64,000 nucleotides of DNA from Arthrobacter sp. PGP41 (GTDB taxonomy: Bacteria; Actinomycetota; Actinomycetes; Actinomycetales; Micrococcaceae): positions 2,232,001-2,296,000 of the forward strand of contig NZ_CP026514.1 in NCBI RefSeq assembly GCF_002953935.1, written 5' to 3'. Positions 20,133 through 29,391 of this stretch are shown in pieces. The position numbers and the translations under genes are program-made. Numbering within the stretch: position 1 is the first letter of the stretch; every line of letters starts with the position of its first letter. The notes under the pieces were generated by a model. That model had not been told where the DNA came from. It did no database searches and saw only the letters and a program-made list of their open reading frames with translations.

Positions 20133-21799
20133 CCGGTGCACGGGAACCCGCGGCCGGGGGAGCTCTGCCGGTCGGCGGGGCCATGCGGGTGATGGGGGCG
20201 GAAACGGAGTATGGCATCCATGCCCCCTCCGCCCCTACCGCCAACGCCACCATGATGAGTGCCAGGGTGGTCCAGGCCTATGCGCAGGTAACCCGGCAGC
20301 GTGCCGCCGGCGGAGCGGAAACACGCTGGGACTATACGGATGAGGAGCCGCTGCATGACGCCCGCGGCTGGACATTGGACCGAGGCTCAGCCCATCCGAG
20401 CCAGCTCACCGACCAGCCCCCGGTGCTTGACGCGGAAACGGTGGCACTGGCGTACGGGCGGGAGGAACTGGAGCTTGACGGGCAGGACGAGTCCGGAACG
20501 CTGCTGATGAACATGGTCCTCGGCAATGGCGCACGGCTGTACGTCGACCATGCCCATCCCGAGTACTCCAGCCCGGAGGTGACCAACCCGCGGGACGCGG
20601 TGAAGTGGGACGCCGCTGGAGACCTCGTTGCGTTGGCCACCGTGCGCCGGCTGGCAGCAGATCCGGACCTTCCGCCCGTCAACCTGTACAAAAACAACAC
20701 GGACAATAAGTCGGTGTCCTACGGCTCGCATGAAAACTACCTCATGCCGCGTTCCGTCCCCTTCGGCGACATCGTGCGGGGCCTGACGCCCTTCTTCGTC
20801 AGCCGCCAGGTCCTGTGCGGATCCGGCCGCGTGGGCATCGGCCAGGACGCCTCCACCCCGGGTTACCAGATCAGCCAGCGGGCCGACTTCTTCGAAGCGG
20901 AAGTGGGATTGGAGACCACTATCCGCCGGCCCATCATCAACACCCGCGACGAACCGCACGCAACGGCGGACAAGTACCGGCGCCTGCACGTCATCATCGG
21001 TGACGCAAACCTCAGCCAGGTCTCCAATTACCTGAAATTCGGAACCACGTCCATGGTCCTCAGCCTCATTGAGGCGGGGCTGGCGCCCAAGATCGAAGTA
21101 TACGAGCCGGTGTCTGCACTCCAGGCGGTCAGCCACGACACTTCGCTCACCGCAAAGCTGCGGCTGCTGGACGGCAGGCGGGTCACCGCCCTTGACCTCC
21201 AGTGGATATACCACGAGGCCGCAGCCAAGCTGGCTCAGGATACGGGGGTTGGAGACGCCGTGGACGGCGACGGCCACACGCACGACGTCCTCGAGCGTTG
21301 GGCCACAGTCCTGACCCAGCTCGACAATGACCGGGCCGCCGCAGCTTCCTCGGTGGAGTGGCTCGCCAAGCTGTCGCTGCTCAACGGATACCGTGAACGC
21401 GACGGACTCGAGTGGAACGACGCCAGGCTTGGCCTCGTCGACCTGCAGTGGGCTGATATCAGGCCCGAAAAGGGGCTTTATTACCGGTTCCTCGCCAGGG
21501 ACCGGATGCAAAGAATCCTTGAAGACGATGCCATCGCCGCGGCCGTCACTGAACCGCCGGCCGATACCCGCGCATACTTCCGGGGCAAGTGCATCAGCAG
21601 CTTCGGCAAGGACGTCGTAGGTGCCAGTTGGGACTCCGTCATCTTCGATGTTCCGGGGTACGGCCGGCTGCAGCGCGTGCCCACCAGGGAACCGCTTCGG
21701 GGAACCAAAGCCCTGACCGGAGCGTTGTTCCAACGCTACCGGGACGCGGGCCCGTTCCTCGCGGAGCTTCTGGGACATAACGCTCCGCCTGCGGCGTAA
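20129..21799 (+). CDS. dop: Depupylase/deamidase Dop
   Basis: 556 residues, carboxylate-amine ligase fold. The nucleotide site begins GAETEYGIH (about residues 24-32). The catalytic Asp lies in [14 protein letters not shown], and an acidic insertion (the Dop loop, around ELDGQDESG) distinguishes it from PafA. Later conserved segments read [22 protein letters not shown] and LKFGTTSMV. Dop converts the C-terminal Gln of Pup to Glu and also removes Pup from substrates. The ATG overlaps the arc stop as ATGA. The first approximately 20 residues are not conserved; an internal ATG at codon 19 is an alternative. Confidence 0.96.
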   Translation: MTGAREPAAGGALPVGGAMRVMGAETEYGIHAPSAPTANATMMSARVVQAYAQVTRQRAAGGAETRWDYTDEEPLHDARGWTLDRGSAHPSQLTDQPPVLDAETVALAYGREELELDGQDESGTLLMNMVLGNGARLYVDHAHPEYSSPEVTNPRDAVKWDAAGDLVALATVRRLAADPDLPPVNLYKNNTDNKSVSYGSHENYLMPRSVPFGDIVRGLTPFFVSRQVLCGSGRVGIGQDASTPGYQISQRADFFEAEVGLETTIRRPIINTRDEPHATADKYRRLHVIIGDANLSQVSNYLKFGTTSMVLSLIEAGLAPKIEVYEPVSALQAVSHDTSLTAKLRLLDGRRVTALDLQWIYHEAAAKLAQDTGVGDAVDGDGHTHDVLERWATVLTQLDNDRAAAASSVEWLAKLSLLNGYRERDGLEWNDARLGLVDLQWADIRPEKGLYYRFLARDRMQRILEDDAIAAAVTEPPADTRAYFRGKCISSFGKDVVGASWDSVIFDVPGYGRLQRVPTREPLRGTKALTGALFQRYRDAGPFLAELLGHNAPPAA

Positions 21800-21884
21800 A
21801 CCGCCCCGGTTGGCCCACACCGTGGCAGGATGGGCATATCGGAGGATCCGCCGGATCCGAAGACAGATATAAGGAGGGGTAGCA

Positions 21885-22088
21885 ATGGCAGGCCAGGAGC
21901 AACAGCAGCCGCAGTCACGCGACAGCCAGGTCGAAGAGGACATTCCCGAGTCGCCGCCCGCGCCGCCTGAGGCGCAGGCATCGGCATCAACGGAAGGCGT
22001 GGACGACCTCCTCGACGAAATCGATGGCGTCCTCGAATCCAACGCCGAGGAATTCGTCCGGGCATTCGTCCAAAAGGGCGGTCAGTAA
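21885..22088 (+). CDS. pup: Prokaryotic ubiquitin-like protein Pup
   Basis: 67 residues, close to the family norm of about 64. A disordered Gln/Pro/Ser-rich first half is followed by a helical, acidic C-terminal half (VDDLLDEIDGVLESNAEEF) that binds ARC, and the terminal G-G-Q. The Gln ending means it needs deamidation by Dop before PafA can ligate it. AAGGAGGGG lies just upstream of the ATG. It lies between dop and prcB. Confidence 0.98.
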   Translation: MAGQEQQQPQSRDSQVEEDIPESPPAPPEAQASASTEGVDDLLDEIDGVLESNAEEFVRAFVQKGGQ

Positions 22089-22170
22089 CCCCGGACCCCG
22101 GAGCTGGCGGAAGCCGCGGACGGCCCTAATCTGTACCGACGTTGAAGTACCACGTTCAAGGAGTGCATGA

Positions 22171-22989
22171 GTGCAGGAATCAACCGCCAACCAGGTAGCC
22201 GCCAACGCCACCTCATCGTTCACCGAACACCTGCAGCGGGACCGGCCCGAGCTTCTGCCCTACAACCGGTCCCTCCAGGGAGTTGTGCCCGCCGCCCCGT
22301 TACAGGTTCCGCACGCCACCACGATTGTTGCGATGAGCTACGATGGCGGCGTGCTGATGGCGGGGGACCGGCGGGCCACCATGGGCAACGTCATAGCGAG
22401 CCGGCACATCGAAAAAGTCTTTCCGGCCGACCGCTACTCCGTCCTGGGAATTGCGGGGACTGCCGGCATCGCGATTGACCTCACCAGGTTGTTCCAGGTG
22501 GAACTCGAGCACTACGAGAAGATTGAGGGCACGCTCCTCAGCCTTGAAGGCAAGGCAAACCGGCTTGGCGCCATGATCAGGGGAAACCTGCCCCTGGCAC
22601 TGCAGGGACTCGCAGTAGTGCCGCTCTTTGCCGGGTTCGACACCAGCGCCGGTGTCGGCAGGCTGTTCTCCTACGATGTCACCGGTGGCCGGTACGAGGA
22701 ACGTGAGCACCATACGGTGGGATCCGGATCCGTCTTCGCACGCGGCGCCCTGAAGAAGCTCTGGCGGCCAAACCTTACCCCTGCAGAAGCTACCGCCGTC
22801 GCGGTCGAAGCCCTCTACGATGCCGCCGACGACGACTCAGCCACCGGCGGTCCGGACACAGTGAGGCAACTCTGGCCCGTCATCTACACGGTGGACAGCA
22901 CGGGCGTGCGGCGGATTCCGGACAGCGAACTGGCATCTGCTTCCAGGAACGTCATCGAGGCCCGCACCATCGCTGGACGGGAGGCCTGA
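22171..22989 (+). CDS. prcB: 20S proteasome beta subunit
   Basis: 272 residues. A propeptide of about 49 residues precedes the catalytic Thr50 ([25 protein letters not shown]); cleavage before Thr exposes the N-terminal nucleophile. The residue before Thr is Ala here, where the mycobacterial protein has Gly. The Lys/Asp partners of the active site are in GDRRATMG and the following helix. The GTG start at 22171 has AAGGAG 7 bases upstream. prcA follows after one base. Confidence 0.97.
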   Translation: MQESTANQVAANATSSFTEHLQRDRPELLPYNRSLQGVVPAAPLQVPHATTIVAMSYDGGVLMAGDRRATMGNVIASRHIEKVFPADRYSVLGIAGTAGIAIDLTRLFQVELEHYEKIEGTLLSLEGKANRLGAMIRGNLPLALQGLAVVPLFAGFDTSAGVGRLFSYDVTGGRYEEREHHTVGSGSVFARGALKKLWRPNLTPAEATAVAVEALYDAADDDSATGGPDTVRQLWPVIYTVDSTGVRRIPDSELASASRNVIEARTIAGREA

Positions 22990-22990
22990 G

Positions 22991-23701
22991 ATGACGCAGC
23001 AGTTCTACGTATCGCCCGAGCAGCTAATGAAGGACCGTGCCGACTTTGCACGGAAGGGCATCGCACGCGGCAGGTCCGTCGTCGTCGTCAGCTGCCAGGA
23101 CGGCATTGCGCTCGTTGCGGAAAACCCCTCACCCTCGCTCCACAAAGTCGGTGAGATCTACGACAAAATCGCGTTCGCCGCCGTCGGCAAGTACAACGAA
23201 TTCGAAAGCCTCCGCCAGGCCGGGGTCCGCTACGCCGACGTGCGCGGGTACTCGTATGACCGGGAGGATGTGACGGCCAGGGGCCTGGCCAGCGTCTACG
23301 CACAGAGCCTTGGTGCGGTGTTCACTGCCGAACAGAAGCCCTTCGAGGTGGAGCTCGCCGTGGCAGAGGTTGGCCCCACCCAGGCGGAGGACCACCTCTA
23401 CCGGCTAACCTTTGATGGTTCCATAGCCGACGAACACTCCTTTGTTGTGATGGGCGGCCAGGCAGACAAAGTCTCATCCGTGATTGGCCAGGGCTGGCGC
23501 AGCTCGCTGAGCTTTGCGGACGCTGTGCGGCTGGCAATGGCGGGGCTGGTTCCGCCGGTCGAGGGGGAAGAACCAGCTAAGGCACTGCCGGCTGGAGCGC
23601 TGGAGGTGGCGGTCTTGGACCGGCAGTCAGAAAGCAGCCGCGGATCGAGGCGTGCCTTCCGCCGGCTTACTGACGCAGAGATCACTGCAATGCTGGCCTA
23701 G
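22991..23701 (+). CDS. prcA: 20S proteasome alpha subunit
   Basis: 236 residues. The N-terminus reads [27 protein letters not shown], the gating helix region of alpha subunits, and the core contains [25 protein letters not shown]. It has no N-terminal Thr nucleophile, as expected for alpha. It forms the outer rings onto which the ARC C-terminal G-Q-Y-L docks. The ATG overlaps the region of the prcB stop closely (1-base gap). Its own stop is followed after 13 bases by pafA. Confidence 0.96.
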   Translation: MTQQFYVSPEQLMKDRADFARKGIARGRSVVVVSCQDGIALVAENPSPSLHKVGEIYDKIAFAAVGKYNEFESLRQAGVRYADVRGYSYDREDVTARGLASVYAQSLGAVFTAEQKPFEVELAVAEVGPTQAEDHLYRLTFDGSIADEHSFVVMGGQADKVSSVIGQGWRSSLSFADAVRLAMAGLVPPVEGEEPAKALPAGALEVAVLDRQSESSRGSRRAFRRLTDAEITAMLA

Positions 23702-23714
23702 GAGGACTGGACAG

Positions 23715-25079
23715 ATGGACAAGAGAATCTTCGGCATCGAAACCGAATTCGGCATCTCGTATTCGAGCCCGGACTCGAGGCCCCTTGCTCCCGAGGAGGT
23801 GGCCCGGTACCTGTTCCGCAAAGTTGTCAGCTGGGGGCGGTCCTCCAACGTCTTCCTGACCAATGGCTCCCGGCTCTACCTTGACGTGGGGTCCCACCCG
23901 GAATACGCCACCGCCGAATGCGATGACCTTGCGCAGCTCATTGCCCATGACAGGGCAGGGGAACTGATCCTTGACGACCTCGTGGACGAGGCACAGGCCC
24001 GCCTTGCGGCCGAAGGGTTCAACGGAACGGTCTACCTGTTCAAAAACAACACTGACTCCGCCGGAAACTCCTACGGCAGCCACGAAAACTACCTCATTCC
24101 CCGGCGCGGCGAATTCTCGCGGCTGGCAGAAATCCTGATCCCGTTCCTGGTCACCCGCCAGCTGATCGCCGGCGCCGGCAAGATCCTCAAGACACCGCAC
24201 GGGGCAACGTACGCCTTTTCCCAGCGGGCCGACCATATTTGGGAGGGCGTGTCCTCCGCCACCACCAGGTCCCGACCCATCATTAACACCCGCGACGAGC
24301 CGCACGCGGATGCGGAATTTTATCGGCGCCTGCATGTCATCGTGGGCGATTCAAACATGTCTGAAGCCACGGCCATGATGAAGATCGGCACCGTGGACCT
24401 CGTGCTGCGCATGATCGAGGCCGGGGTGATCATGCGGGATATGCGGATGGAAAACCCGATCCGCAGCATCCGTGAGATCTCCCACGACCTCAGTGGCCGC
24501 GCACTGGTCCGCCTGGCGAACGGACGCCAGCTGACGGCACTCGAAATCCAGCAGGAGTATCTGACGAAGGTCACCGCTTTCGTGAAAGAGCACGGCGCGC
24601 ACAACCCCCACGTCCCGCTGATCCTGGACCTTTGGGAGCGCACGCTCAAGGCCATCGAAAGCGGCGACTTCCGCGGCATCGACACCGAAATCGACTGGGC
24701 CATCAAGAAGAAGCTCATGGACAACTACCGTGAACGCCATGGGCTGGGCCTGGACGCTCCGCGGATCGCCCAACTGGACCTTACTTACCATGACATCTCG
24801 CGCAGCCGCGGCCTCTACTACCTGCTTCAGTCCCGGGGTGCAGTCCGCCGTATTGTGGACGATACCGTGGTCAAAGACGCCGTTGACGTCCCGCCCCAAA
24901 CAACCCGCGCAAAGCTGCGCGGCGACTTCGTCCGCCGCGCCCAGGAACTGGGCAGGGACTACACCGTTGACTGGGTGCACCTTAAGCTGAACGACCGGGC
25001 GCACCAGACCATCCTGTGCAAGGATCCCTTCCGCAGCGTCGACGAGCGTGTGGATGCGCTCCTTGACTCTATGGGCTGA
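23715..25079 (+). CDS. pafA: Pup--protein ligase PafA
   Basis: 454 residues from the ATG at 23715 with AGGAGG 9 bases upstream. The N-terminus reads [13 protein letters not shown] with metal-binding Glu9; the catalytic Asp57 is in [13 protein letters not shown]. Later conserved parts are [17 protein letters not shown] and [27 protein letters not shown]. No Dop loop is present, which separates it from dop. It links the C-terminal Glu of deamidated Pup to substrate lysines, using ATP. It ends the compact arc-dop-pup-prcB-prcA-pafA run. Confidence 0.97.
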   Translation: MDKRIFGIETEFGISYSSPDSRPLAPEEVARYLFRKVVSWGRSSNVFLTNGSRLYLDVGSHPEYATAECDDLAQLIAHDRAGELILDDLVDEAQARLAAEGFNGTVYLFKNNTDSAGNSYGSHENYLIPRRGEFSRLAEILIPFLVTRQLIAGAGKILKTPHGATYAFSQRADHIWEGVSSATTRSRPIINTRDEPHADAEFYRRLHVIVGDSNMSEATAMMKIGTVDLVLRMIEAGVIMRDMRMENPIRSIREISHDLSGRALVRLANGRQLTALEIQQEYLTKVTAFVKEHGAHNPHVPLILDLWERTLKAIESGDFRGIDTEIDWAIKKKLMDNYRERHGLGLDAPRIAQLDLTYHDISRSRGLYYLLQSRGAVRRIVDDTVVKDAVDVPPQTTRAKLRGDFVRRAQELGRDYTVDWVHLKLNDRAHQTILCKDPFRSVDERVDALLDSMG

Positions 25080-25192
25080 CACCCAGCTTCAGGGGCTATT
25101 CTGGATAGGGCCCTTTATAAGGGGCCCTGCGCGATGCCGGCCGTTGCCATGCGGAACATCGCATCCATCCTGCCCCGACGAAAGTTTTCTAC

Positions 25193-26119
25193 GTGCGCCG
25201 ACTACTAGCAATCCTTCTTCCCGGCCTGCTGTTGCTGACCGCCTGCGGCGGTTCAACCGCAGAGCCGGAACCCACCAGCGTTTCCGCCGGTGAGACTGCC
25301 AAGTTCGACTCCCTCAAACTGACCGACAACGGGGACAAGAAAGCCCCCGGTGTTGAATTCACCAAGCCGTTGGAAGTGGCAGAGCCCACCATCAAGGTGG
25401 TCACCGAGGGCAGCGGCGAAACGGTTAAGGCCAACCAGGTTGCCAACATCTCCATCCTCGCCCTGAACGGCACCGACGGCACTACGCTCGAGGACACATT
25501 CCCGGGTGAACCGGAACCGCTTGAGCTGAACGAGGAGCTGAAGACCGGCAGCGAGGTCATCTACAACGCGTTCGTCGGGTCGAAAGTAGGCTCCAGCCTG
25601 GCACTGGCCGTGCCCGGCCAGGCCGCGTCAGCCGGAGCCGAAGCCCAGCCCACCCAGCTGCTGGTCATCAAGGTCCTGTCCGCTGAGGATGTTGCACCCG
25701 TCCTGGAAAAGCCCGAGGGCGAGACCGTGACCCCACCGGCAGGACTGCCCACAGTTACCGAAAAAGACGGCATCCCCGAAATCAACGTCGAAGGCGTAGC
25801 CGCCCCCACGGCCCTGGTCTCCCAGGACCTCATCAAGGGCAAGGGCGCCACCGTCAAGGAATCGGACACCCTCACCGTCAACTACGTAGGCGTGACCCTC
25901 GTTGGCGGCACCAAGTTCGATTCGAGTTTCGAACGCGGCGAACCCGCAAGCTTCCCGCTCACCGGCGTCATCAAGGGCTGGACCCAGGGCCTTGCCGGCA
26001 AAACGGTTGGTTCCCGCGTCCTCCTGGTCATCCCGAAGGACCTTGCCTACGGCGACGCCGGACAGGGCGAGGCCAAGGGGGATCTCGTCTTCGTAGTGGA
26101 CATCCTCGGGGCGAAGTAG
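25193..26119 (+). CDS. FKBP-type peptidyl-prolyl isomerase lipoprotein, tandem FKBP-like domains
   Basis: 308 residues. The N-terminus is a lipoprotein signal (RRLLAILLPGLLLLTACGG) with lipobox L-T-A-C, so the protein should be anchored outside the membrane. Residues about 205-307 form a good FKBP domain (LTVNYVGVTLVGGTKFDSSFERG, then VIKGWTQGLAGKTVGSRVLLVIP, then LAYGD). Residues about 65-165 look like a second, degenerate FKBP fold that has lost several active-site positions. It is an extracytoplasmic protein-folding factor. GTG start at 25193. The paralog at 26226 follows and is cytoplasmic. Confidence 0.9.
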   Translation: MRRLLAILLPGLLLLTACGGSTAEPEPTSVSAGETAKFDSLKLTDNGDKKAPGVEFTKPLEVAEPTIKVVTEGSGETVKANQVANISILALNGTDGTTLEDTFPGEPEPLELNEELKTGSEVIYNAFVGSKVGSSLALAVPGQAASAGAEAQPTQLLVIKVLSAEDVAPVLEKPEGETVTPPAGLPTVTEKDGIPEINVEGVAAPTALVSQDLIKGKGATVKESDTLTVNYVGVTLVGGTKFDSSFERGEPASFPLTGVIKGWTQGLAGKTVGSRVLLVIPKDLAYGDAGQGEAKGDLVFVVDILGAK

Positions 26120-26225
26120 CAACACTTACAGTCGGGCCGCTGCCTCGCCGCGGCACCGGACAGCAGCCCCAGACGCGAGCAGCAAGACACAAACAGCACA
26201 GATCTAACAGACCTAAGGAGTAACC

Positions 26226-26621
26226 ATGTCATTTGGCCAGCGTGATTTCGACCGCCAGAAGCCCGAGATCGACTTTCCCGAAGGCGATGTCCCAACGGAA
26301 CTGGTCATCACCGACCTCATTGAGGGCGACGGGCGGGAAGCCAAGGCGGGCGACACCGTATCCACCCACTACGTGGGCGTTGCCTGGTCAACAGGTGAAG
26401 AGTTCGACGCATCCTGGGGCCGCGGCGCACCGCTCGACTTCCGCGTAGGCGTCGGCCAGGTCATCCAGGGCTGGGACCAGGGCCTGCTTGGCATGAAGGT
26501 GGGCGGCCGCCGTCGCCTGGAGATCCCCTCCGAGCTGGCGTACGGCTCACGCGGCGCCGGCGGAGCCATCGCTCCGAATGAAGCCCTGATCTTCGTAGTG
26601 GACCTCGTTGGGGTGCGCTGA
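26226..26621 (+). CDS. FKBP-type peptidyl-prolyl cis-trans isomerase
   Basis: 131 residues, a single FKBP domain without signal peptide. The active-site pattern is complete: VSTHYVGVAWSTGEEFDASWGRG, then VIQGWDQGLLGMKVGGRRRLEIP and LAYGSRGAGGAIAPNEALIFVVDLV. It catalyses cis-trans isomerisation of X-Pro bonds in the cytoplasm. It has a good ribosome site (AAGGAG 7 bases before the ATG at 26226). A 17-bp stem hairpin follows the gene. Confidence 0.95.
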   Translation: MSFGQRDFDRQKPEIDFPEGDVPTELVITDLIEGDGREAKAGDTVSTHYVGVAWSTGEEFDASWGRGAPLDFRVGVGQVIQGWDQGLLGMKVGGRRRLEIPSELAYGSRGAGGAIAPNEALIFVVDLVGVR

Positions 26622-26656
26622 CGGGGATCAGCCCTCAACGGTATCCATCACCGCCG

Positions 26657-26706
26657 GAAAGCGCGGCAGGCCCAAGACCTTAGACACCCGGGCCTGCCGC
26701 GCTTTC
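26657..26706 (+). terminator. Long-stem hairpin between fkbp and pafBC
   Basis: GAAAGCGCGGCAGGCCC (26657-26673) pairs perfectly with GGGCCTGCCGCGCTTTC (26690-26706) around a 16-base loop. There is no T-tract after it on either strand, so it is not a classic intrinsic terminator. It lies between the FKBP stop and the GTG of pafBC and could end transcription with help, or protect the 3' end of the upstream mRNA. Confidence 0.55.
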
Positions 26707-26741
26707 TGCGTTCCGGCCCGGACTTTAGTAACGTAACCAGA

Positions 26742-28721
26742 GTGTCCGTATCCCGTACTGAACGTCTCCTCAACCTGCTCATCGCGCTCCTGAACACCCG
26801 GTACGGCCTGCGCCGCAGTGAGCTGCGCGAAAAGGTCTACCACGACCAGTCAGGAAACGACGTTGCCTTCGGGCGCATGTTCGAACGGGACAAGAACGAC
26901 CTCCGCCAATTCGGCTTCGAGGTGGAGACACTGACGGACATGGGATGGAGCGAGGACGATCCTGCCACCACCCGCTACCGGATCGGCAAGGAATCAAACC
27001 GCCTTCCTGATGTCCAGCTGGGTCCCGAGGAATGGACGGTGCTCCTCCTTGCCTCCCAGCTGTGGGAACGCGCCGCCCTGGGCACCTCTGCCCAAAGCGC
27101 CCTCCGGAAGCTCAAGGCCTCCGGCCGAATGGCCGACGTCGGCCTGCCCGCCGGCGTCCAGCCACGGATCAAACCTGCCGGTCAGGCCTTCGATGACCTG
27201 GTCGCCGCGATGCACTCCCGGCACCCCGTCACATTCGCATACCTTGCGGGTACCACCGGCAAGGAGGAACTGCGGACGGTGGAACCGTGGGGCCTGGGCA
27301 GCCGGTTTGGCCAGTGGTACCTGATGGGCCACGACCGGGCGCGGAATGCCACCCGGCACTTCCGGCTCTCCCGCATTACCAGTGCGGTGACAACCCTGGA
27401 CAAAGAGCTCTACACTCCGCCCGCGGACTTCAATGTGCGGCAGGAACTGGCCCGCCTCCCGGAACTTCCGCTGCGCACCGCGATCGTGGACGTCAGGGAA
27501 GGACGCCTGCTGGCACTGCGCCGGAGGAGCTCTGAGGCAGGCAACGCCGACGGCGCGCCCGTGGCGGGCTATGAGCGGTTAGCCCTGCAATTCAGGGACC
27601 CCGAGAGCCTGGCCGAGGAACTCGCCTCCTACGGCCCGGATGCGCGGGCAGTGTCACCCGCCGGGCTCGCCAAAGCCGTCCGCCGGAGGCTGCGCGCCGC
27701 CGCGGATTTTAGCGCGGCACCTGCGCCCTCCTACCGCTTCAGCGAGGCTCGCGCCAGAAGTGTCCGTAAACGCACTTCCGAGGACCAGCTTAAGCGCATG
27801 CTCCAACTGGTGCCCTTCCTGGTGCACAACCAGGGCCTGCACATCCAGGACGTCGCCGATCACTTCGGCGTCAGCAGGAAGGAGCTGGAGGACGACCTGC
27901 AGATTCTGATCTGCTCCGGGCTTCCCGAGGGATACCCCGATGATCTTCTGGACATCCAGTGGGACGACGACCACGTGTACATCACCCAGGACCTGGACCT
28001 GACGAAACCGGTCCGTTTCACTGTGGAGGAGGCCTGCGCCCTCCTGACCGGATTGGAGACACTGAACGGGCTGCCGGAAGTAGCCGAGGGCGGCGCCCTG
28101 GAATCGGTGACGCTAAAACTCCTGGCGGCAGCCGGTGAAGAAGGGCTCAGGGCGGCTTCCCTTGCCGGGCCCGAGGTCGCACCGGCAGATGCCGCCACTC
28201 ACGCCGCAGTGCGGCAGGCGATCGAGTCCCGCTCCCAGCTGCGGCTGGCGTACCTGTCGCCCCAGCGCGACGCCGTATCCGAACGCGATGTCGACCCGCT
28301 CCGGCTCTATTCCCTGGACAACACCTGGTACTTCGAGGCCTACTGCCACGCAGTCGGCGGGCTGCGGAATTTTCGCCTGGACAGGGTCCAGGAGCTGTAC
28401 CCGAACGGTGCTCCCATTCCCGCCGGCATCACGCCGGCGGAAGGGGTGCCTGCAAAGCTTTTCACCGCCAACGACGACGACACCACCGTAACCGTCCAGC
28501 TCACCCGGCAGGGGAGGGGACTGGCAGACGACTATTACGCGGAACGTACGGCGGAACTGCCCGACGGCGGGCTGGTGGCGGACATCCGCTTCGGCAACAC
28601 CGCATGGCTGCCTATGTTCGTGGCACAGCACGGCGGTTCTGCCCGGATTCTTGCTCCTGCGGAGCTGGCGGAGGCGGCCCGCAGCTGGCTGGCGGCATCC
28701 CTGGCCATGTACGGCGGCTAG
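26742..28721 (+). CDS. pafBC: Fused PafB-PafC DNA-damage transcription regulator
   Basis: 659 residues, twice a normal PafB or PafC. Each half has a winged helix-turn-helix, a WYL domain and a C-terminal WCX extension. The first half starts RTERLLNLLIALLNTRYGLRRSELREKVY, with its WYL around residues 145-230. The second half starts at about residue 345 (KRMLQLVPFLVHNQGLHIQDVADHFGVSRKELEDDLQIL) and has WYL text SRSQLRLAYLSPQRD at about 495. PafBC activates the LexA-independent mycobacterial DNA-damage response; the fused form is known from Arthrobacter. GTG start at 26742. Confidence 0.95.
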   Translation: MSVSRTERLLNLLIALLNTRYGLRRSELREKVYHDQSGNDVAFGRMFERDKNDLRQFGFEVETLTDMGWSEDDPATTRYRIGKESNRLPDVQLGPEEWTVLLLASQLWERAALGTSAQSALRKLKASGRMADVGLPAGVQPRIKPAGQAFDDLVAAMHSRHPVTFAYLAGTTGKEELRTVEPWGLGSRFGQWYLMGHDRARNATRHFRLSRITSAVTTLDKELYTPPADFNVRQELARLPELPLRTAIVDVREGRLLALRRRSSEAGNADGAPVAGYERLALQFRDPESLAEELASYGPDARAVSPAGLAKAVRRRLRAAADFSAAPAPSYRFSEARARSVRKRTSEDQLKRMLQLVPFLVHNQGLHIQDVADHFGVSRKELEDDLQILICSGLPEGYPDDLLDIQWDDDHVYITQDLDLTKPVRFTVEEACALLTGLETLNGLPEVAEGGALESVTLKLLAAAGEEGLRAASLAGPEVAPADAATHAAVRQAIESRSQLRLAYLSPQRDAVSERDVDPLRLYSLDNTWYFEAYCHAVGGLRNFRLDRVQELYPNGAPIPAGITPAEGVPAKLFTANDDDTTVTVQLTRQGRGLADDYYAERTAELPDGGLVADIRFGNTAWLPMFVAQHGGSARILAPAELAEAARSWLAASLAMYGG

Positions 28722-28731
28722 ACTTCGAAGC

Positions 28732-29085
28732 ATGCCTTGGTGGTCCTGGATCCTGATATGGGTGGCGCTCATAGCGCTCTCGCTGCTCTTCTATGTCCTT
28801 TTGGGCATCCGGCTGTTCCGCCAGTTCATGGCAACCGTCAAGGACCTGGGGGCGGCCGGTGAAAAGCTGGGGCAGTTGGGCCCCCTTGAAACGTCCGGCG
28901 CCTCCACAGCGCCGGTGACGCCCCGCCCGGGGTCCGCGGTTTTTGCCTCGCCGACTGTCATGAGACATGATTACGAGGCATCCAAGTCGTCCCGACAGGA
29001 AGAACGCCGCCTTCGGCGGGTGCAGCGCAAGATAGACCGGGGCCAGCCGCAGGCACTCGGCGATCTGGACTTCACCCCGAAGTAA
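28732..29085 (+). CDS. Small membrane protein between pafBC and tatA
   Basis: 117 residues from the ATG at 28732. One N-terminal membrane span (WSWILIWVALIALSLLFYVLLGIRLF) is followed by a helical, charged cytoplasmic region and a basic C-terminus (RQEERRLRRVQRKIDRG). I recognise no named family. Proteins of this kind occupy the same gap between pafC and tatA in related Micrococcaceae. It starts 10 bases after the pafBC stop and ends 27 bases before tatA. Confidence 0.75.
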   Translation: MPWWSWILIWVALIALSLLFYVLLGIRLFRQFMATVKDLGAAGEKLGQLGPLETSGASTAPVTPRPGSAVFASPTVMRHDYEASKSSRQEERRLRRVQRKIDRGQPQALGDLDFTPK

Positions 29086-29112
29086 AATTGTATTGAGACG
29101 AAAGGATTTCCC

Positions 29113-29385
29113 GTGGGAAGACTCTTTGATGGCCCTTGGCCCATCGTAATTATCATCGTTGTTGCTTTGCTCCTTTTTGCCGCGCCCAAACTTCCGGCCA
29201 TGGCCCGCAGCCTTGGCCAGTCCATGCGGATCATCAAGTCCGAAGTCAAGGAAATGAAGAACGACGGCAAGACCGATTCCACTGACGCTTCAGGCCCGGT
29301 GGAAGGCACCATCGTCAACCACCCCAAGGCGAAGCCCGGTGAGCCGACAGACGGCACTGACGTTCCGCCGTCGAACCGCGCCTGA
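29113..29385 (+). CDS. tatA: Sec-independent protein translocase subunit TatA
   Basis: 90 residues. A short N-terminal membrane helix (PWPIVIIIVVALLLFAAPKLP) is followed by an amphipathic helix (MARSLGQSMRIIKSEVKEMKND) and a disordered polar tail. This is the classical TatA/E form. It oligomerises into the pore for folded twin-arginine substrates. GTG start at 29113 with GAAAGG upstream. tatC follows after 6 bases. Confidence 0.95.
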   Translation: MGRLFDGPWPIVIIIVVALLLFAAPKLPAMARSLGQSMRIIKSEVKEMKNDGKTDSTDASGPVEGTIVNHPKAKPGEPTDGTDVPPSNRA

Positions 29386-29391
29386 CCCCCA

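Noticed and set aside
25107..25128. AGGGCCC ... GGGCCCT inverted repeat around TTTATAAG upstream of the FKBP lipoprotein
   Set aside because: The stem is only 7 bp in GC-rich DNA and has no T-tract. It could be an operator or nothing.
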